Origin: Sphingobacterium sp. ML3W | GTDB lineage: Bacteria > Bacteroidota > Bacteroidia > Sphingobacteriales > Sphingobacteriaceae | DNA length: 64,000 nt | Direction: 5' to 3' | Assembly: GCF_000747525.1 (NCBI RefSeq) | Contig: NZ_CP009278.1 | Coordinates: 3,534,001-3,598,000, forward strand | Part shown: positions 24,023-34,499 of the stretch, piece by piece | Position numbering within the stretch: the stretch's first letter is position 1 | Layout of the letters: every line of letters begins with the position of its first letter | The notes under the pieces: model-generated | Databases searched by the model: none | Told to the model about the DNA's origin: nothing | What the model saw: the letters and a program-made list of their open reading frames with translations, nothing else | Made by a program: the position numbers and the translations under genes

Positions 24023-25144
24023 CTATATTTTCACAAAAACCTTCGCTTTATATAGTGCTAATAGCAGTAAAAATACAAGCGTAAAATTACCTATTGTTAA
24101 AATCAACTCTTGATATTGAGGTAGCATACTCTCCAGACCATAAGTCAGGGAATGCACCACTGATCTAAAATTGAGCATTTCACCTAAAAAATAGGCGACA
24201 ATGGAATTCATACCATAAAGCTTAAGCCATTGAAAAGGTTTAACTATTTTCTTTAAATCGATGATATAGTAAAACAACCCCATCAGCAGAAAGCAAATTC
24301 CACCTGAGAAAAGCGTCATGCTACTCGTCCATATCCTTTTTATAATCGGCATTTGTATACTCCACAATAATCCCAGTCCGATACAAATAACGCCTAACCA
24401 TATCAACTGACGAAACACCTGTTCTGGAATAACCTTTACCCCATCTTTCATCAGCTTTCCGGCCAGACAACCCATCATCACAGTGACTGAAAAAGTTAAA
24501 CTACTCCACAACCATGTATAGTTATAATGCTGAGAGAAAACTACTTGCCCATCTCCCCAATATGCCCCATCCATAAATCTACCCAACAGCATTCGGTCCA
24601 AGCGGATTGCAAAATTATCCTGTTCCGAAAAATTGTCCTCCAACATAAATGGTACTGCATATACAACCAGTAAGAAAATTGCCATCATAACGATTTTCCG
24701 GATGCCTAGATTAAAGTATAGGACAGCTGTCACCGCATAACCCATGGCGATTGCTTGTAATGTATTGGAATACAATTTAAATTGATGCCAATCCCAAGAC
24801 AAAAGATTTCCTTGCATGACCATTCCCAATAACCATAAAATCAAGAACCGTCTTAAAATATGGCGGTAAATCGGTCCTCCTGCTCCTCCTTTCTTATTAT
24901 CCAATGAAAAAGGGATTGTTACACCAGTCATAAACAAAAACAGGGGCATAATCAGGTCCCACAACCGGAAACCAGCCCATATTTCATGATCAAATTGATA
25001 CAAAAAGCCATGATAAAACTCATTATCCCAGACCTGGCCAATTGCGACCAATATAGGTTGCAAACCAACAAGTAAAAATAGATCAAACCCGCGGAGTATA
25101 TCCAACGATTCTAATCGATATGATTTATTAGGTACGCTATTCAT
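24023..25144 (-). CDS. Multi-pass membrane acyltransferase-like protein (COG4299 / HGSNAT-like)
   Basis: 373 aa, about 10 membrane helices. The N-terminus RLESLDILRGFDLFLLVG is typical of the DUF5009/COG4299 group, related to heparan-alpha-glucosaminide N-acetyltransferase; a WDLIMPLFLFMTGVTIPFS segment follows. Such proteins are thought to move acetyl groups across the inner membrane to sugars, and they are common near glycan-degradation loci in Bacteroidota. Here it is a single gene facing the large utilization locus from downstream, in the same orientation but 420 bases away. The acceptor is unknown. Confidence 0.82.
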   Translation of the reverse strand: MNSVPNKSYRLESLDILRGFDLFLLVGLQPILVAIGQVWDNEFYHGFLYQFDHEIWAGFRLWDLIMPLFLFMTGVTIPFSLDNKKGGAGGPIYRHILRRFLILWLLGMVMQGNLLSWDWHQFKLYSNTLQAIAMGYAVTAVLYFNLGIRKIVMMAIFLLVVYAVPFMLEDNFSEQDNFAIRLDRMLLGRFMDGAYWGDGQVVFSQHYNYTWLWSSLTFSVTVMMGCLAGKLMKDGVKVIPEQVFRQLIWLGVICIGLGLLWSIQMPIIKRIWTSSMTLFSGGICFLLMGLFYYIIDLKKIVKPFQWLKLYGMNSIVAYFLGEMLNFRSVVHSLTYGLESMLPQYQELILTIGNFTLVFLLLLALYKAKVFVKI

Positions 25145-25566
25145 TTAGGTTATTTAAAAGATGTAGTAAAAAATCAACGAAGCGATAGCTGTTTAATTGG
25201 TCATTTTAGTAGTCAAGCATAAAACTGCATTTCAAAAATATAACTAAATTTAGAAAAACAAAACTATTACCTGGTTTTACTATCTAAAGCGGTATGATTC
25301 AAAAGGAAATGTAACTTTCAACTTAGCTCCCTTCCAAGCTTTCAAAAAAACAGAAACACTTTTAGTTACTAGCTTTTCAGCTATAAAAATGAGGAAGCTC
25401 AATTAGATTAACTTGGTCTTCCAATCTTATTAAAAAAGCGCTTAAAACGATATGCTGTTTCAAGCGCTTTTAATTAAAAAATATTAATGATTATAATTAT
25501 CTACATAGTTAGTGATGACGCAAAAACAAACAGTTGATTTAAACTTCACATACTACAACCTTATCG
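25145..25566. other. Spacer after the SusC gene
   Basis: No gene seen. It holds the terminator at 25434-25471 and presumably the promoter of the membrane acyltransferase gene. Confidence 0.5.
25434..25471 (-). terminator. Terminator of the polysaccharide utilization operon
   Basis: Stem 25434-25448 with 25457-25471 (14 of 15 pairs, GCGCTT core), loop of 8, A-run 25432-25437 giving a U-tract on the minus strand. It lies about 95 bases past the last SusC stop. Confidence 0.8.
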
Positions 25567-28500
25567 CTAAAGCCCTATTGAAATTCCTAAATTAACAACA
25601 CGTTGATTTTGATAGGCATCACCTGCGGTGTTGGATGTCACTTCAGGATCTTGTTGATAAAGTGAATAATTTGTCCACGTAAACAAATTATAACCGCTCA
25701 AATAGATACGCGCATTATTCATCTTGAAAGGCAACCAGCGCTCCGGCAACTGATATCCAAATTCCAAGGATTTCAACCGTAGATATGTCGCATCTATCAA
25801 CCAAAAATCAGACATATAAGACGATGGGCTATTGATTGTTGTCGGATTAGTTGTCAAGCGTGGAAACTTTGCAGTAGCCCTTGTCTCCGGTGTCCAACGT
25901 TGCTGATGTATCGGCTGAAACTGACTTTGAAAAGGCTCTATGCCTGCACCTTGCACACTAAAACTATAACCCGTAGTACCTTGAAACAAAGCACTAAAGC
26001 TAAACCCGCGATAGCTACCTCCCAAAGTTAAACCAAAGCTTGTATTCGGAATATTCGGCTTCCCAATTGCCGTTCTGTCATAATCATCGATCAGTCCATC
26101 CCCATTCAAGTCTTTGTATCGCAAATCACCTGGACGCACCTCATAAGCACCAGCAGGTTTAGGACTCGCCTCCACGTTATCCTCCGTATAAAAACCATCG
26201 GACAAATACCCAAAAGGCTGATTAACCTGATGCCCAGTCACCTGCAACCACGGGAAGGCCGGCATAGGCTCGTCCTGAAACAACACTTTGTTTTTGAAAT
26301 AAGTCAATACCCCTTTCAAACTATAATTGAATTCACCAATATGATCATTATAGTTCAATTCAAACTCAACACCTTTATTTCGTACGCGCGCGATATTAGT
26401 CGGTGAAACCCCTACCCCAATATGCAAAGGCAATGATTGTGAATTCACCAGCTGATCATAACGGATATTATTAAAATAATCCAGTACCAAAGAAAATTTA
26501 TTTTTGAACACACTGACATCTAATCCAACATCAAAAGATTTTTGCTTTTCCCAAGTCACATTACTATTTCCTAAATTTCCCTCATAGATTGTCCCTACAG
26601 GTTGATGCGTTTCGCCGAAAGAATAACCTCCGCCTTCATTGTACACCTGTTGGTATAGATAGCGATCACCTGCTACTTTATCCGAACCAACGATTCCATA
26701 AGAGGCACGCAGTTTGAATAGGTCGACAAAAGCAAAGTTATCTTGAAAGAACCCTTCCTTAGCGAGATTATAGCCTGCTGAAATTGCAGGAAACACACCA
26801 TAGCGTTTATCAGATTTAAAACGATCAGAGCCATTGTAAGCTACGGTCATATCCACCAGATATTTCTCTTGATAATCATATCCTGTACGGAAGGTAAACC
26901 CTTGAAAATTCTGAGGAATCCAATTGATCATCTTATCTCCTTTTGTCTTGTAAGACTCTCTATTATATAACAATAAAGTATTGATATGGTGATCGCCAAA
27001 CGCACGAGTATAGTTCAAATTTGCTTGTACATTCACTCGGCTATTGTAATCCCCCTGATAGGCGCGCAAAGTGTAGTTATCCAAGACATACGGCGCTCCA
27101 CCTTTTAACTGATAAGCGTCGGATTCAGGAAAGTACTTGTACACCGGGATTTGATCACGGCTCTGTTCGCGACCATTCGATTCGATACTAGCATAGGCAA
27201 TGCGAGTGGACAAAGACAGGCCTTTAGTAATCGCATTGAGCTCCTGAGTTCCACCAAACAGGATATTGATATCATTCCGACGATTCAAGCTATAACCAGA
27301 GGTTGCCAAACGTGCATTTATCGTTGGCAGCAGTTCCTGTGTATCGCTTGCATAAGCGTATGAACCATTCGGATTGAGGAATGGTGCAGACCACGGACGT
27401 ATCTTATTGAAACTGAATATTTCGCCAACGATATTTCCCGCACGCGGATTATTTATATTATTGAAATTGGCTCTAAAATCCAATCGTAATTTTAAGCTCT
27501 TTGTAGCCTGTACATCCAGATTAGACCGAAGATTAAAGCGACGATAATAGTAATTGTTATTGACCTTGTCTCCTTCGTTCTCAAAATTATGAAGATTACC
27601 ATCTTGGGAGAAAGCTCCACCAGAAATAAAATACTTAATACTTTCGCTACCACCAGAGATATCGACATTACTATTATACTGTAGACTTCTTGGCTTAAAT
27701 ATTTTACTATACCAGTTTATATCAGGATGTCCATAAGGATCATCCCCAGTACGAAAATGTTCCAGTGAACTGGCGCTAAACGGTTGATGGGTATTGTCTC
27801 CAACCGTATTGGCAATTGCTTCATTCCAGAGCAGCGCGCTCTCATGGGCATTCAAAAAATCCAATTTGCTCACCGGGCTTTGCATACCGGATTCCAATCG
27901 AACATTGATTTTGGGTTTTCCAGACATTCCACGTCGCGTCTTAACGACCAATACCCCATTCGCACCCTTGATTCCAAAAACAGCAGTCGTAGAAGCATCC
28001 TTTAAAATAGAAATGCTTTCGATTTCATTCATATTAATCTGAGATAGCTGCTCATAGGTGTACTCGATATCATCAACGATAATCAGAGGCTGATTACCAT
28101 CTGGATTGAGCGAACTGACACCGCGAATATAAAAATCGGAAGCATCACGTCCAGGTTGTCCCGAACGTTGCACAGAAACAAAACCTGGCAGTCGGCCAGA
28201 AAGTGCATTCTGCACACTCGAAGTTGGCACCTGTCTTATTTCGGCCCCTTTTATGGAACTCACAGCACCCGTGCTCGTGAGCTTTTTTGTGGTACCGTAA
28301 CCAACAACTACCACTTCGTTGATATCCTGACTATTAGATTGCAAAATAATTTCCAAATGCTCTCCATCTTTGACTTTCCGTTCCTGTGTCGCATAACCTA
28401 TGCTACGGAATACAAGTGTTTTACTTCCTTTCAGGGACAGACTGAAACGCCCATTTTGATTCGACTGAGCCTGATTATTGCCCCCTTTCTCTAAAATGGT

Positions 28501-28614
28501 CACCCCTTCCAAGGGACCGGCCGTATTCTTGATCAGACCAGAGACCACAGCCTGCGCCAAACTAAGGAATGGCGTACTAAATATGATTAGTAATAGATAT
28601 TTACCTTTTTTCAT
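25567..28614 (-). CDS. SusC/RagA TonB-linked outer-membrane transporter (copy B)
   Basis: 1015 aa, last gene of the operon. Signal peptide MKKGKYLLLIIFSTPFLSLAQA, a carboxypeptidase-regulatory-like domain (about 24-95), a canonical TonB box NEVVVVGYGTTKK, a plug domain (LSGRLPGFVSVQ, VDDIEYTYEQLSQI) and a 22-stranded barrel with the SusC ending NQRVVNLGISIGL. It imports oligosaccharides into the periplasm with TonB energy, normally with a SusD lid. The SusD gene lies 30 bases upstream rather than downstream, so the pair order is reversed relative to the usual susC-susD. It contains DLNGDGLIDDYD, a calcium-like loop common in this family. Confidence 0.95.
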   Translation of the reverse strand: MKKGKYLLLIIFSTPFLSLAQAVVSGLIKNTAGPLEGVTILEKGGNNQAQSNQNGRFSLSLKGSKTLVFRSIGYATQERKVKDGEHLEIILQSNSQDINEVVVVGYGTTKKLTSTGAVSSIKGAEIRQVPTSSVQNALSGRLPGFVSVQRSGQPGRDASDFYIRGVSSLNPDGNQPLIIVDDIEYTYEQLSQINMNEIESISILKDASTTAVFGIKGANGVLVVKTRRGMSGKPKINVRLESGMQSPVSKLDFLNAHESALLWNEAIANTVGDNTHQPFSASSLEHFRTGDDPYGHPDINWYSKIFKPRSLQYNSNVDISGGSESIKYFISGGAFSQDGNLHNFENEGDKVNNNYYYRRFNLRSNLDVQATKSLKLRLDFRANFNNINNPRAGNIVGEIFSFNKIRPWSAPFLNPNGSYAYASDTQELLPTINARLATSGYSLNRRNDINILFGGTQELNAITKGLSLSTRIAYASIESNGREQSRDQIPVYKYFPESDAYQLKGGAPYVLDNYTLRAYQGDYNSRVNVQANLNYTRAFGDHHINTLLLYNRESYKTKGDKMINWIPQNFQGFTFRTGYDYQEKYLVDMTVAYNGSDRFKSDKRYGVFPAISAGYNLAKEGFFQDNFAFVDLFKLRASYGIVGSDKVAGDRYLYQQVYNEGGGYSFGETHQPVGTIYEGNLGNSNVTWEKQKSFDVGLDVSVFKNKFSLVLDYFNNIRYDQLVNSQSLPLHIGVGVSPTNIARVRNKGVEFELNYNDHIGEFNYSLKGVLTYFKNKVLFQDEPMPAFPWLQVTGHQVNQPFGYLSDGFYTEDNVEASPKPAGAYEVRPGDLRYKDLNGDGLIDDYDRTAIGKPNIPNTSFGLTLGGSYRGFSFSALFQGTTGYSFSVQGAGIEPFQSQFQPIHQQRWTPETRATAKFPRLTTNPTTINSPSSYMSDFWLIDATYLRLKSLEFGYQLPERWLPFKMNNARIYLSGYNLFTWTNYSLYQQDPEVTSNTAGDAYQNQRVVNLGISIGL

Positions 28615-28644
28615 GCGTATGTTCGCTAATAGAAATTAATTGGA

Positions 28645-30330
28645 TTACCAACCTGGATTTTGCACCATCATCGGATTTTTAATCACTTCGTTAAATGGTA
28701 TCGGTGCTAAGTACATTTTCTTCTCAAAATTCAACTTCAGCACTGGAACCATCTGGCGGATCTGACCAGTGCCAGTCTGGTAGATGACCGCTGCATGCAA
28801 CTCCTTATTGAAGACTGCCTCTCCGATTTTCCATCGTCTTACATCGTAGAAGCGTTGTTCTTCAAAAGCCATTTCTTTACGTCGTTCATCTTGGATTACA
28901 GCACGCATCTCATCCTTATTCATTCCTAAAGACAGCTGGAAAGGATTTATTCCCGCACGTTTCCGAATTTCTTCGACAGCCTGATAGACCAAGGCATCAG
29001 GAACGGTCAACCGTTCATTCCGAGCTTCAGCATAGTTCAACAGCGTTTCGGAATAGCGAAAGAGAATATGGTCGTGGTTTACGTTACTATAGTTTGTCGA
29101 TGTTTCAAAATCCCCCATAAACTTGCGCACATAATAACCCGTTTTAGTCTGCTGGATAGTTCCCCCTGGCTTATCGGCTCCACCTTCAAAAGTTTGTACT
29201 GAACGGTTTAACCACATTGTACCATTATAAAAAATCGTTGCGTAGAACCGGGAATCCCTTCCTGAATACGGATCTTCAGCATCATATCCCGAATTCGGAT
29301 CATTAATCGGAAAACCATTGGCCATACCATAGGCATCCACAAGTTCCTGGGTAGCACTTGTTCTGCCATTGTTGATTCCCACAGAATACCCTACTGGACC
29401 ATTATTATTCTCCACACTGGTGTTGTTGTCACCTTGTTTGGAAAATATCCGTTCCATATTTCGGGTGGTAAACACCTTTTTAAACTCAGGTTCCAACTTG
29501 TAAATCCCCATGTCCATAATAGCTTTAGCTCCATTTTCAGCAGCCTGCCAACGGTTTATGGAGAAATCCATGTACCCTGTTAATTCATTTCCAGGCTCGA
29601 TATTGCCTCCATTAAACAAAGGACTAGCCGCATACAAGAGCACCCTGGATTTCAAGGCCAGCGCCGCAGCTGTTGTAGGTCTCCCAAAAAACTGCAAGTT
29701 CATCGGATCTATACGTAGACTATCCTTTATTTGGTCACATTCCTGAACAATATAATTCACACATTCCTGGAAGCTATTCCTTGGCTGCTCCATATCATCA
29801 TTCAGCTGATAGACTTTATCACCCAATAAAGGAACTCCGCCATAGCGCTTGACCAACTCAAAGTAAAACATGGCCCTTAAAAAACGGGCTTCAGCCTTCC
29901 AAACCCGATTAAAAGGAGTACCATTTTCCAATTTCCCTTTCAATGGAACATAATCGATATTATTGATAAAGACCGTCGCTCGACGAATCCCTTGATAGTT
30001 AGAAGACCACTGATCATCTTGGTAGCTATCGGAAGTATAAGTACCTGTAGCCAGTTGCTGCACAGAAGTATTCGTCGGGTTTGAAGATACCGCATCATCA
30101 GTAGCTGCATCCAGATAATCGCCCCCTACACGATTGCCTAAGCTGGGCAAAAAGCGATAACAATCCGCTAAGAATCGGTTCGCATTTACTCCGGCAGAAT
30201 CCCGCTTATCAAACACTTGATCAAGCGTCTGTAACTCAATAGGCTCTGTTTCAAGATCACTCTTACAGGAAAAAGTAAGCACAACTATCCCCAATAAGCC
30301 AATCCATTTTAGATTTATATAGTTCATCAT
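28645..30330 (-). CDS. SusD/RagB family glycan-binding lipoprotein (copy B)
   Basis: 561 aa surface lipoprotein, lipobox TFSC with Cys22. It has TPR-like helices with the family landmarks RFLRAMFYFELVKRYGGVPL and the C-terminal NYAEARNERL, QDERRKEMAFEEQRFYDVRR. It forms the lid on a SusC partner and binds the glycan. It is flanked by two SusC genes (16 bases after the stop of copy A, 30 bases before the start of copy B), so its true partner is ambiguous from order alone. Standard susC-susD order would pair it with copy A. Confidence 0.95.
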   Translation of the reverse strand: MMNYINLKWIGLLGIVVLTFSCKSDLETEPIELQTLDQVFDKRDSAGVNANRFLADCYRFLPSLGNRVGGDYLDAATDDAVSSNPTNTSVQQLATGTYTSDSYQDDQWSSNYQGIRRATVFINNIDYVPLKGKLENGTPFNRVWKAEARFLRAMFYFELVKRYGGVPLLGDKVYQLNDDMEQPRNSFQECVNYIVQECDQIKDSLRIDPMNLQFFGRPTTAAALALKSRVLLYAASPLFNGGNIEPGNELTGYMDFSINRWQAAENGAKAIMDMGIYKLEPEFKKVFTTRNMERIFSKQGDNNTSVENNNGPVGYSVGINNGRTSATQELVDAYGMANGFPINDPNSGYDAEDPYSGRDSRFYATIFYNGTMWLNRSVQTFEGGADKPGGTIQQTKTGYYVRKFMGDFETSTNYSNVNHDHILFRYSETLLNYAEARNERLTVPDALVYQAVEEIRKRAGINPFQLSLGMNKDEMRAVIQDERRKEMAFEEQRFYDVRRWKIGEAVFNKELHAAVIYQTGTGQIRQMVPVLKLNFEKKMYLAPIPFNEVIKNPMMVQNPGW

Positions 30331-30346
30331 TATTTGTGTCTAAAGT

Positions 30347-33300
30347 TTATAATTTGATCTGCACACCAAAATTGATAATACGCTGTGTAGGATAGGCACC
30401 ATTGGCATTGATCTCTGGGTCCAATCTACTGTAAGATGTGGATGTAAACAGATTTTGGACATTCGTAAAAAAACGCAATGAGGATACGTTGATGCTTCGC
30501 GTGATATGAAACGGCAACGTATAACCCAATTCTATATTCCGAATCCGTAAATAGGAACCTGAACGTGTCCAATAACTTGAATTATTCAGATAAGGTGTAT
30601 TCGTCGGATCTGAACCGATGCTCAAACGCGGATAAGTTGCCGATTCGGCCGTTTCCGGTGTCCAACGCCCTAGTAGAAAATCGTACCCCTGCGCATCACC
30701 ATTAGCACCAAAAGCATAATCTGTTTGCTGATAACTACGATTTGTCACCCCTTGTAAGAGTACACTGAAATCAAAACCGGTATAATTAAAGCCCATTGTT
30801 GCACCATAATAAAAGATGGGATTAGTATTACCTATAGCAGTTTGATCATAAATATTGATCAGACCATCTCCATTCAGATCCACCAAACGTATATCTCCAG
30901 GCTGTACGGGATCCCCGCCCAATCTCGGAGCTTTATCAGCTTCCTCCTGGCTTCGGATCAAACCATCGGCTAAATAACCAAAAGTCTGTCCCACAGGCTT
31001 ACCCGTACGGCGGTTCCAATCATACTTTTGAAACACCTCATTCATATAACGTACTTCAGTCCGCATGCGAGAAGCATTTGCCGTAATAAAATAATTAAAA
31101 TTATTCAAGCGATCTTGATAAGTCAAACTCAACTCTTGACCCGTATACAAGTTCTTCCCGATATTCTCGGTCGGATATCCGATACCGATCAATTCGATGT
31201 CCGAACCACGCTTTTGCAACAGGTCAAAATAATGATCTCGGAAATATTCTGCCGATAACTTAAATTTACCTTTCCATAGAGATGCATCTAGGCCAAGATT
31301 AAATTTATCACCCTTTTCCCAGGTTGCATCGATATTGGCTAAGCCTTTCTCCACCAAACTGTTTACATAAGCATACTCGGATCCAAAATTATAACCATTG
31401 TTACCGTCCTGACCATAAGAAGCCCGCCAGCTGTAATAACCCAAAGCTCCCTCATTGGTATTTCCCGTACGACCAAAGGTAGCGCGCAGTTTCAACTGAT
31501 CCAGCCAGTTTTCTTGTTGCTCCAGAAACCCCTCCTGTGCTAGATCCCAGCCTAATCCTGCAGCATAGAACAGTCCATAACGGCTACCCGGCTGAAAACG
31601 GTTGAATCCCGAGTAGTTCATCGCAAGTTCTGCAAAGTATTTTTTCTTGTATGCATAGTTTCCTGTCGCGGCTATATTGGTATAAATGGCTGGTAGATCA
31701 AATTGATAATTAGAATTTTGCCGATCAAAGAAAATCTTTCCACCCACAGTATGATCTCCATTAATCTGGCGATCATACCCCAATGCACCTTGGAAGTAGA
31801 AAAAATTAGCGGTAGAAGTAGTAGCAAAAGAATTGGGTTGGTCGGCAATCGTACCATAGCGCACGTACACCAATTCACCCTGATCATTGTAGCGTGCATC
31901 ATAAACGGGTTGCTTCCGATTCCGATCAATAAAGCTCGAAGAGGTTGCCGACACATTGACTTTCCCTTTAGCGTACAAACCCGGAAGCCACTTATCAAGC
32001 TTATAGTTAAGATCTAAGTTGGCCAAAAGATCACGGGTATTGTCCAATAAATAACCCGATCCGGTTACCTGTTGATAGAGGTTGGTCCGGTAAACCGAAG
32101 ATCCACCATATGTACCGTCATCATTAAATATCGGATAGGCATTATTCGGCGTATTGTATAAAGTCTGCAAGATATTCTGGGTTCCCGCACCCGGTTGACG
32201 GCCATCCTGAATACGTCCAAAAAGCTGTAAACCAATGGTGAAATCACTAGTCACATCCACATCAATAGCACTATTTATCAGATACCGGCCTTGACCCAAA
32301 TTCGTATCATAATCAAATTCATCCGAAGATTTAAACATACCGTCTTGGCGTAAATAACTTAAAGAAAGTGCATAACGTGCATTTTTCACCCCACCGTTTA
32401 CCCCTAAATTGTATTTACTCATCGGATTACTTCCCCCTACTACCGCATCATACCAGTTTACATTTGGATAAAGCAAAGGCGAACTACCGTTATTAAATGC
32501 ATCAAAATCTTCTTGTCCATAGACTGGCTGCCGACCACTGTTCAAAAGTGCTTCATTATAGAGATAGGCGTATTGTGCTGCATGTAAAGGTTTCGGTTGT
32601 TTCAAAGGATTCTGTACACCATGTTGTGCCGAAAATGAAATCCGAGGCGGTCCTACTTTTCCTTTTTTAGTGGTTATCTGCAACAGCCCCCTTGAGCTCC
32701 GCTGCCCCAACAATATCGCCGATAAGGCATCCTTAGCGACCGTTACGGATTCAATGCTTTCCGGATCAATAGCATAGATTTCCCGCTGTACTCCATCAAT
32801 AATGGTTACCGGATTTTGTCCACGCAACTGAAAAAACAGTTCTGTATTATCACTAATACTGGAGCTGTACTTGGTCGCATCGGTCGGTAAAGATCCCGCT
32901 AAATCCAAGGAAGTGATAGCTGCTGTCCGAGCATTCCTAAAACCATTGGTTTCCTGCGTATAAAACCCTGGCAACCGTCCAGTCAAAGCATTCAAATACA
33001 ACGATGTGGGTGTACTTTTTAATTGACTATTGTATACAACAGCCACGGAACCGAGCAAACTACTTTTTTCCCGTTGATCATACAGCACATTGACCAGAGG
33101 TTCCTCAGCCAAGTAATTAGGTATTAAAGAAACCACACCAGCTACTGTAGCTTGAATCCTTTTGGTATAATAACCTGGATGAGAAATCAAAATTTCCATT
33201 TCCACATCTGTCACAGCGATTTGGGTACGCCCTTCTTCATCAGTACTACCGAGCAATTGCTGTTGGAGTGAATAGATTTTGACCCCTTCCAAAGGTTTAC

Positions 33301-33442
33301 CATATTCATCCAGCACCCTGATGGGTTCTTTTTTGTGATATTTATATAGCATTGGCTTATTCCCTATTATCGGGAAAGCTGCTGCTGGGACAATAACGCT
33401 ACCTGAACAAAGCAGGAGAATCGTTATTGCATTTATTTTCAT
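30347..33442 (-). CDS. SusC/RagA-like TonB-linked outer-membrane protein (copy A), divergent N-terminus
   Basis: About 1031 aa. Start set at ATG 33442 (MKINAITILLLCSGS, clean signal peptide); ATG 33457 and TTG 33463 are in-frame alternatives. The regulatory-like domain (GKPLEGVKIYSLQQQLLGST) is followed, instead of the usual EVVVVGYG TonB box, by PLVNVLYDQREKSSLLGSVA, so the TonB-box region is atypical. The plug retains LTGRLPGFY and IDGVQREI, and the barrel ends QRIINFGVQIKL. It sits after DUF5004 and DUF4961 genes and before SusD copy B. Function: import of glycan fragments; the unusual TonB box may alter coupling, which is inference. Confidence 0.92.
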   Translation of the reverse strand: MKINAITILLLCSGSVIVPAAAFPIIGNKPMLYKYHKKEPIRVLDEYGKPLEGVKIYSLQQQLLGSTDEEGRTQIAVTDVEMEILISHPGYYTKRIQATVAGVVSLIPNYLAEEPLVNVLYDQREKSSLLGSVAVVYNSQLKSTPTSLYLNALTGRLPGFYTQETNGFRNARTAAITSLDLAGSLPTDATKYSSSISDNTELFFQLRGQNPVTIIDGVQREIYAIDPESIESVTVAKDALSAILLGQRSSRGLLQITTKKGKVGPPRISFSAQHGVQNPLKQPKPLHAAQYAYLYNEALLNSGRQPVYGQEDFDAFNNGSSPLLYPNVNWYDAVVGGSNPMSKYNLGVNGGVKNARYALSLSYLRQDGMFKSSDEFDYDTNLGQGRYLINSAIDVDVTSDFTIGLQLFGRIQDGRQPGAGTQNILQTLYNTPNNAYPIFNDDGTYGGSSVYRTNLYQQVTGSGYLLDNTRDLLANLDLNYKLDKWLPGLYAKGKVNVSATSSSFIDRNRKQPVYDARYNDQGELVYVRYGTIADQPNSFATTSTANFFYFQGALGYDRQINGDHTVGGKIFFDRQNSNYQFDLPAIYTNIAATGNYAYKKKYFAELAMNYSGFNRFQPGSRYGLFYAAGLGWDLAQEGFLEQQENWLDQLKLRATFGRTGNTNEGALGYYSWRASYGQDGNNGYNFGSEYAYVNSLVEKGLANIDATWEKGDKFNLGLDASLWKGKFKLSAEYFRDHYFDLLQKRGSDIELIGIGYPTENIGKNLYTGQELSLTYQDRLNNFNYFITANASRMRTEVRYMNEVFQKYDWNRRTGKPVGQTFGYLADGLIRSQEEADKAPRLGGDPVQPGDIRLVDLNGDGLINIYDQTAIGNTNPIFYYGATMGFNYTGFDFSVLLQGVTNRSYQQTDYAFGANGDAQGYDFLLGRWTPETAESATYPRLSIGSDPTNTPYLNNSSYWTRSGSYLRIRNIELGYTLPFHITRSINVSSLRFFTNVQNLFTSTSYSRLDPEINANGAYPTQRIINFGVQIKL

Positions 33443-33501
33443 GGAACAATTCAACATTTTCAAGATTTTTAGGTTCTTATTGGATCAATTGCTATCGATG
33501 G

Positions 33502-34494
33502 TTAGTCGCAGCGGAACGTATATTTGAAAGGTTTATCCGTATTACCATAGCCTACTATTTTAAAACCCGTCGCATCGGTATAGTAGTATTCCAAATAGGC
33601 AATATACGACCCCTTGTTGAGGTTAAAGTATCCCCTTGGCCATAAGTCCACTAGAAATTTTTTACCTCCTGTAGGTTTCAATTGGGTACGTTCTGTTTTT
33701 TCACTGACCTCCCCAATCAACTTTCCTCCTTCATCAAAGGCCTTCACCTGAAGGTAAACCTGTTGTACCCCATCCAATACGGTACTGGTCACACCGCCGT
33801 CAAAAGTTAACGTGATGATATCATTGTCCAAACTCTTGACTGGCTGTACCGTACCCAATTGCGGGTTGATAAAATCAACCAAATCGCCTTCACCATCAGT
33901 TACCTCAAATGCATCCGAAAAAGCAAATTTTTTATAATCAGTATCTTCAGGACGTAAATTTTCAATCGAAGAACCGACATAAAACCCCAGACTGACCAAC
34001 ATATTTTCTGCGCCAACAAGGCAGGAAACTTTAACATCAAAATCAATATCTTCATTATTGACAAAAGTATATGACTGTGTACTTCTATAAACAATCCACT
34101 CAAAGTCATCAATCAAGTTGGGTCCAATACCAAACATTTTTTTAGCCGCTTGATGCCAGTTAAGTCCTGAAACAGGTTCAATCTCAGCATCTGGAATCAT
34201 TCGCAGGGTACCATTTCCTTTAGGACTAGTGAAAGTCAGAACTGCATTCTTACGTGCATTCCAGCCTTTAGGCACCATGATACCTGCCAACAACTGAGTT
34301 GTATAATTATTACCGTCGCCCCCAATCCGCGGCTCAGCTCCACTATGCATCGTAAAGGAAACCTGCTGGCCAGCTTTAGCTTGCTTGGGAACTGTTACTG
34401 TCAAGGACTTAAGACCACATTGAACTAACAAAAGGGTTAACAACATGACAACAACCATAAGAGGATGGATCAATTTTTGGAGTAAACTTTTCAT
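33502..34494 (-). CDS. DUF4961-type surface lipoprotein of the utilization locus
   Basis: 330 aa from ATG 34494 (MKSLLQKLIHPLM); a TTG at 34503 is rejected. Lipobox LVQC with Cys26. Beta-rich: TVTVPKQAKAGQQVSFTMHS suggests an Ig-like first domain. It matches what I know of DUF4961 proteins, which accompany DUF5004 proteins in SusCD loci, and plausibly acts as an extra surface glycan-binding protein in the SusE/SusF position. It starts 5 bases after the DUF5004 stop and lies 59 bases before SusC copy A. No enzymatic motif seen. Confidence 0.72.
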   Translation of the reverse strand: MKSLLQKLIHPLMVVVMLLTLLLVQCGLKSLTVTVPKQAKAGQQVSFTMHSGAEPRIGGDGNNYTTQLLAGIMVPKGWNARKNAVLTFTSPKGNGTLRMIPDAEIEPVSGLNWHQAAKKMFGIGPNLIDDFEWIVYRSTQSYTFVNNEDIDFDVKVSCLVGAENMLVSLGFYVGSSIENLRPEDTDYKKFAFSDAFEVTDGEGDLVDFINPQLGTVQPVKSLDNDIITLTFDGGVTSTVLDGVQQVYLQVKAFDEGGKLIGEVSEKTERTQLKPTGGKKFLVDLWPRGYFNLNKGSYIAYLEYYYTDATGFKIVGYGNTDKPFKYTFRCD

Positions 34495-34499
34495 AGGTT

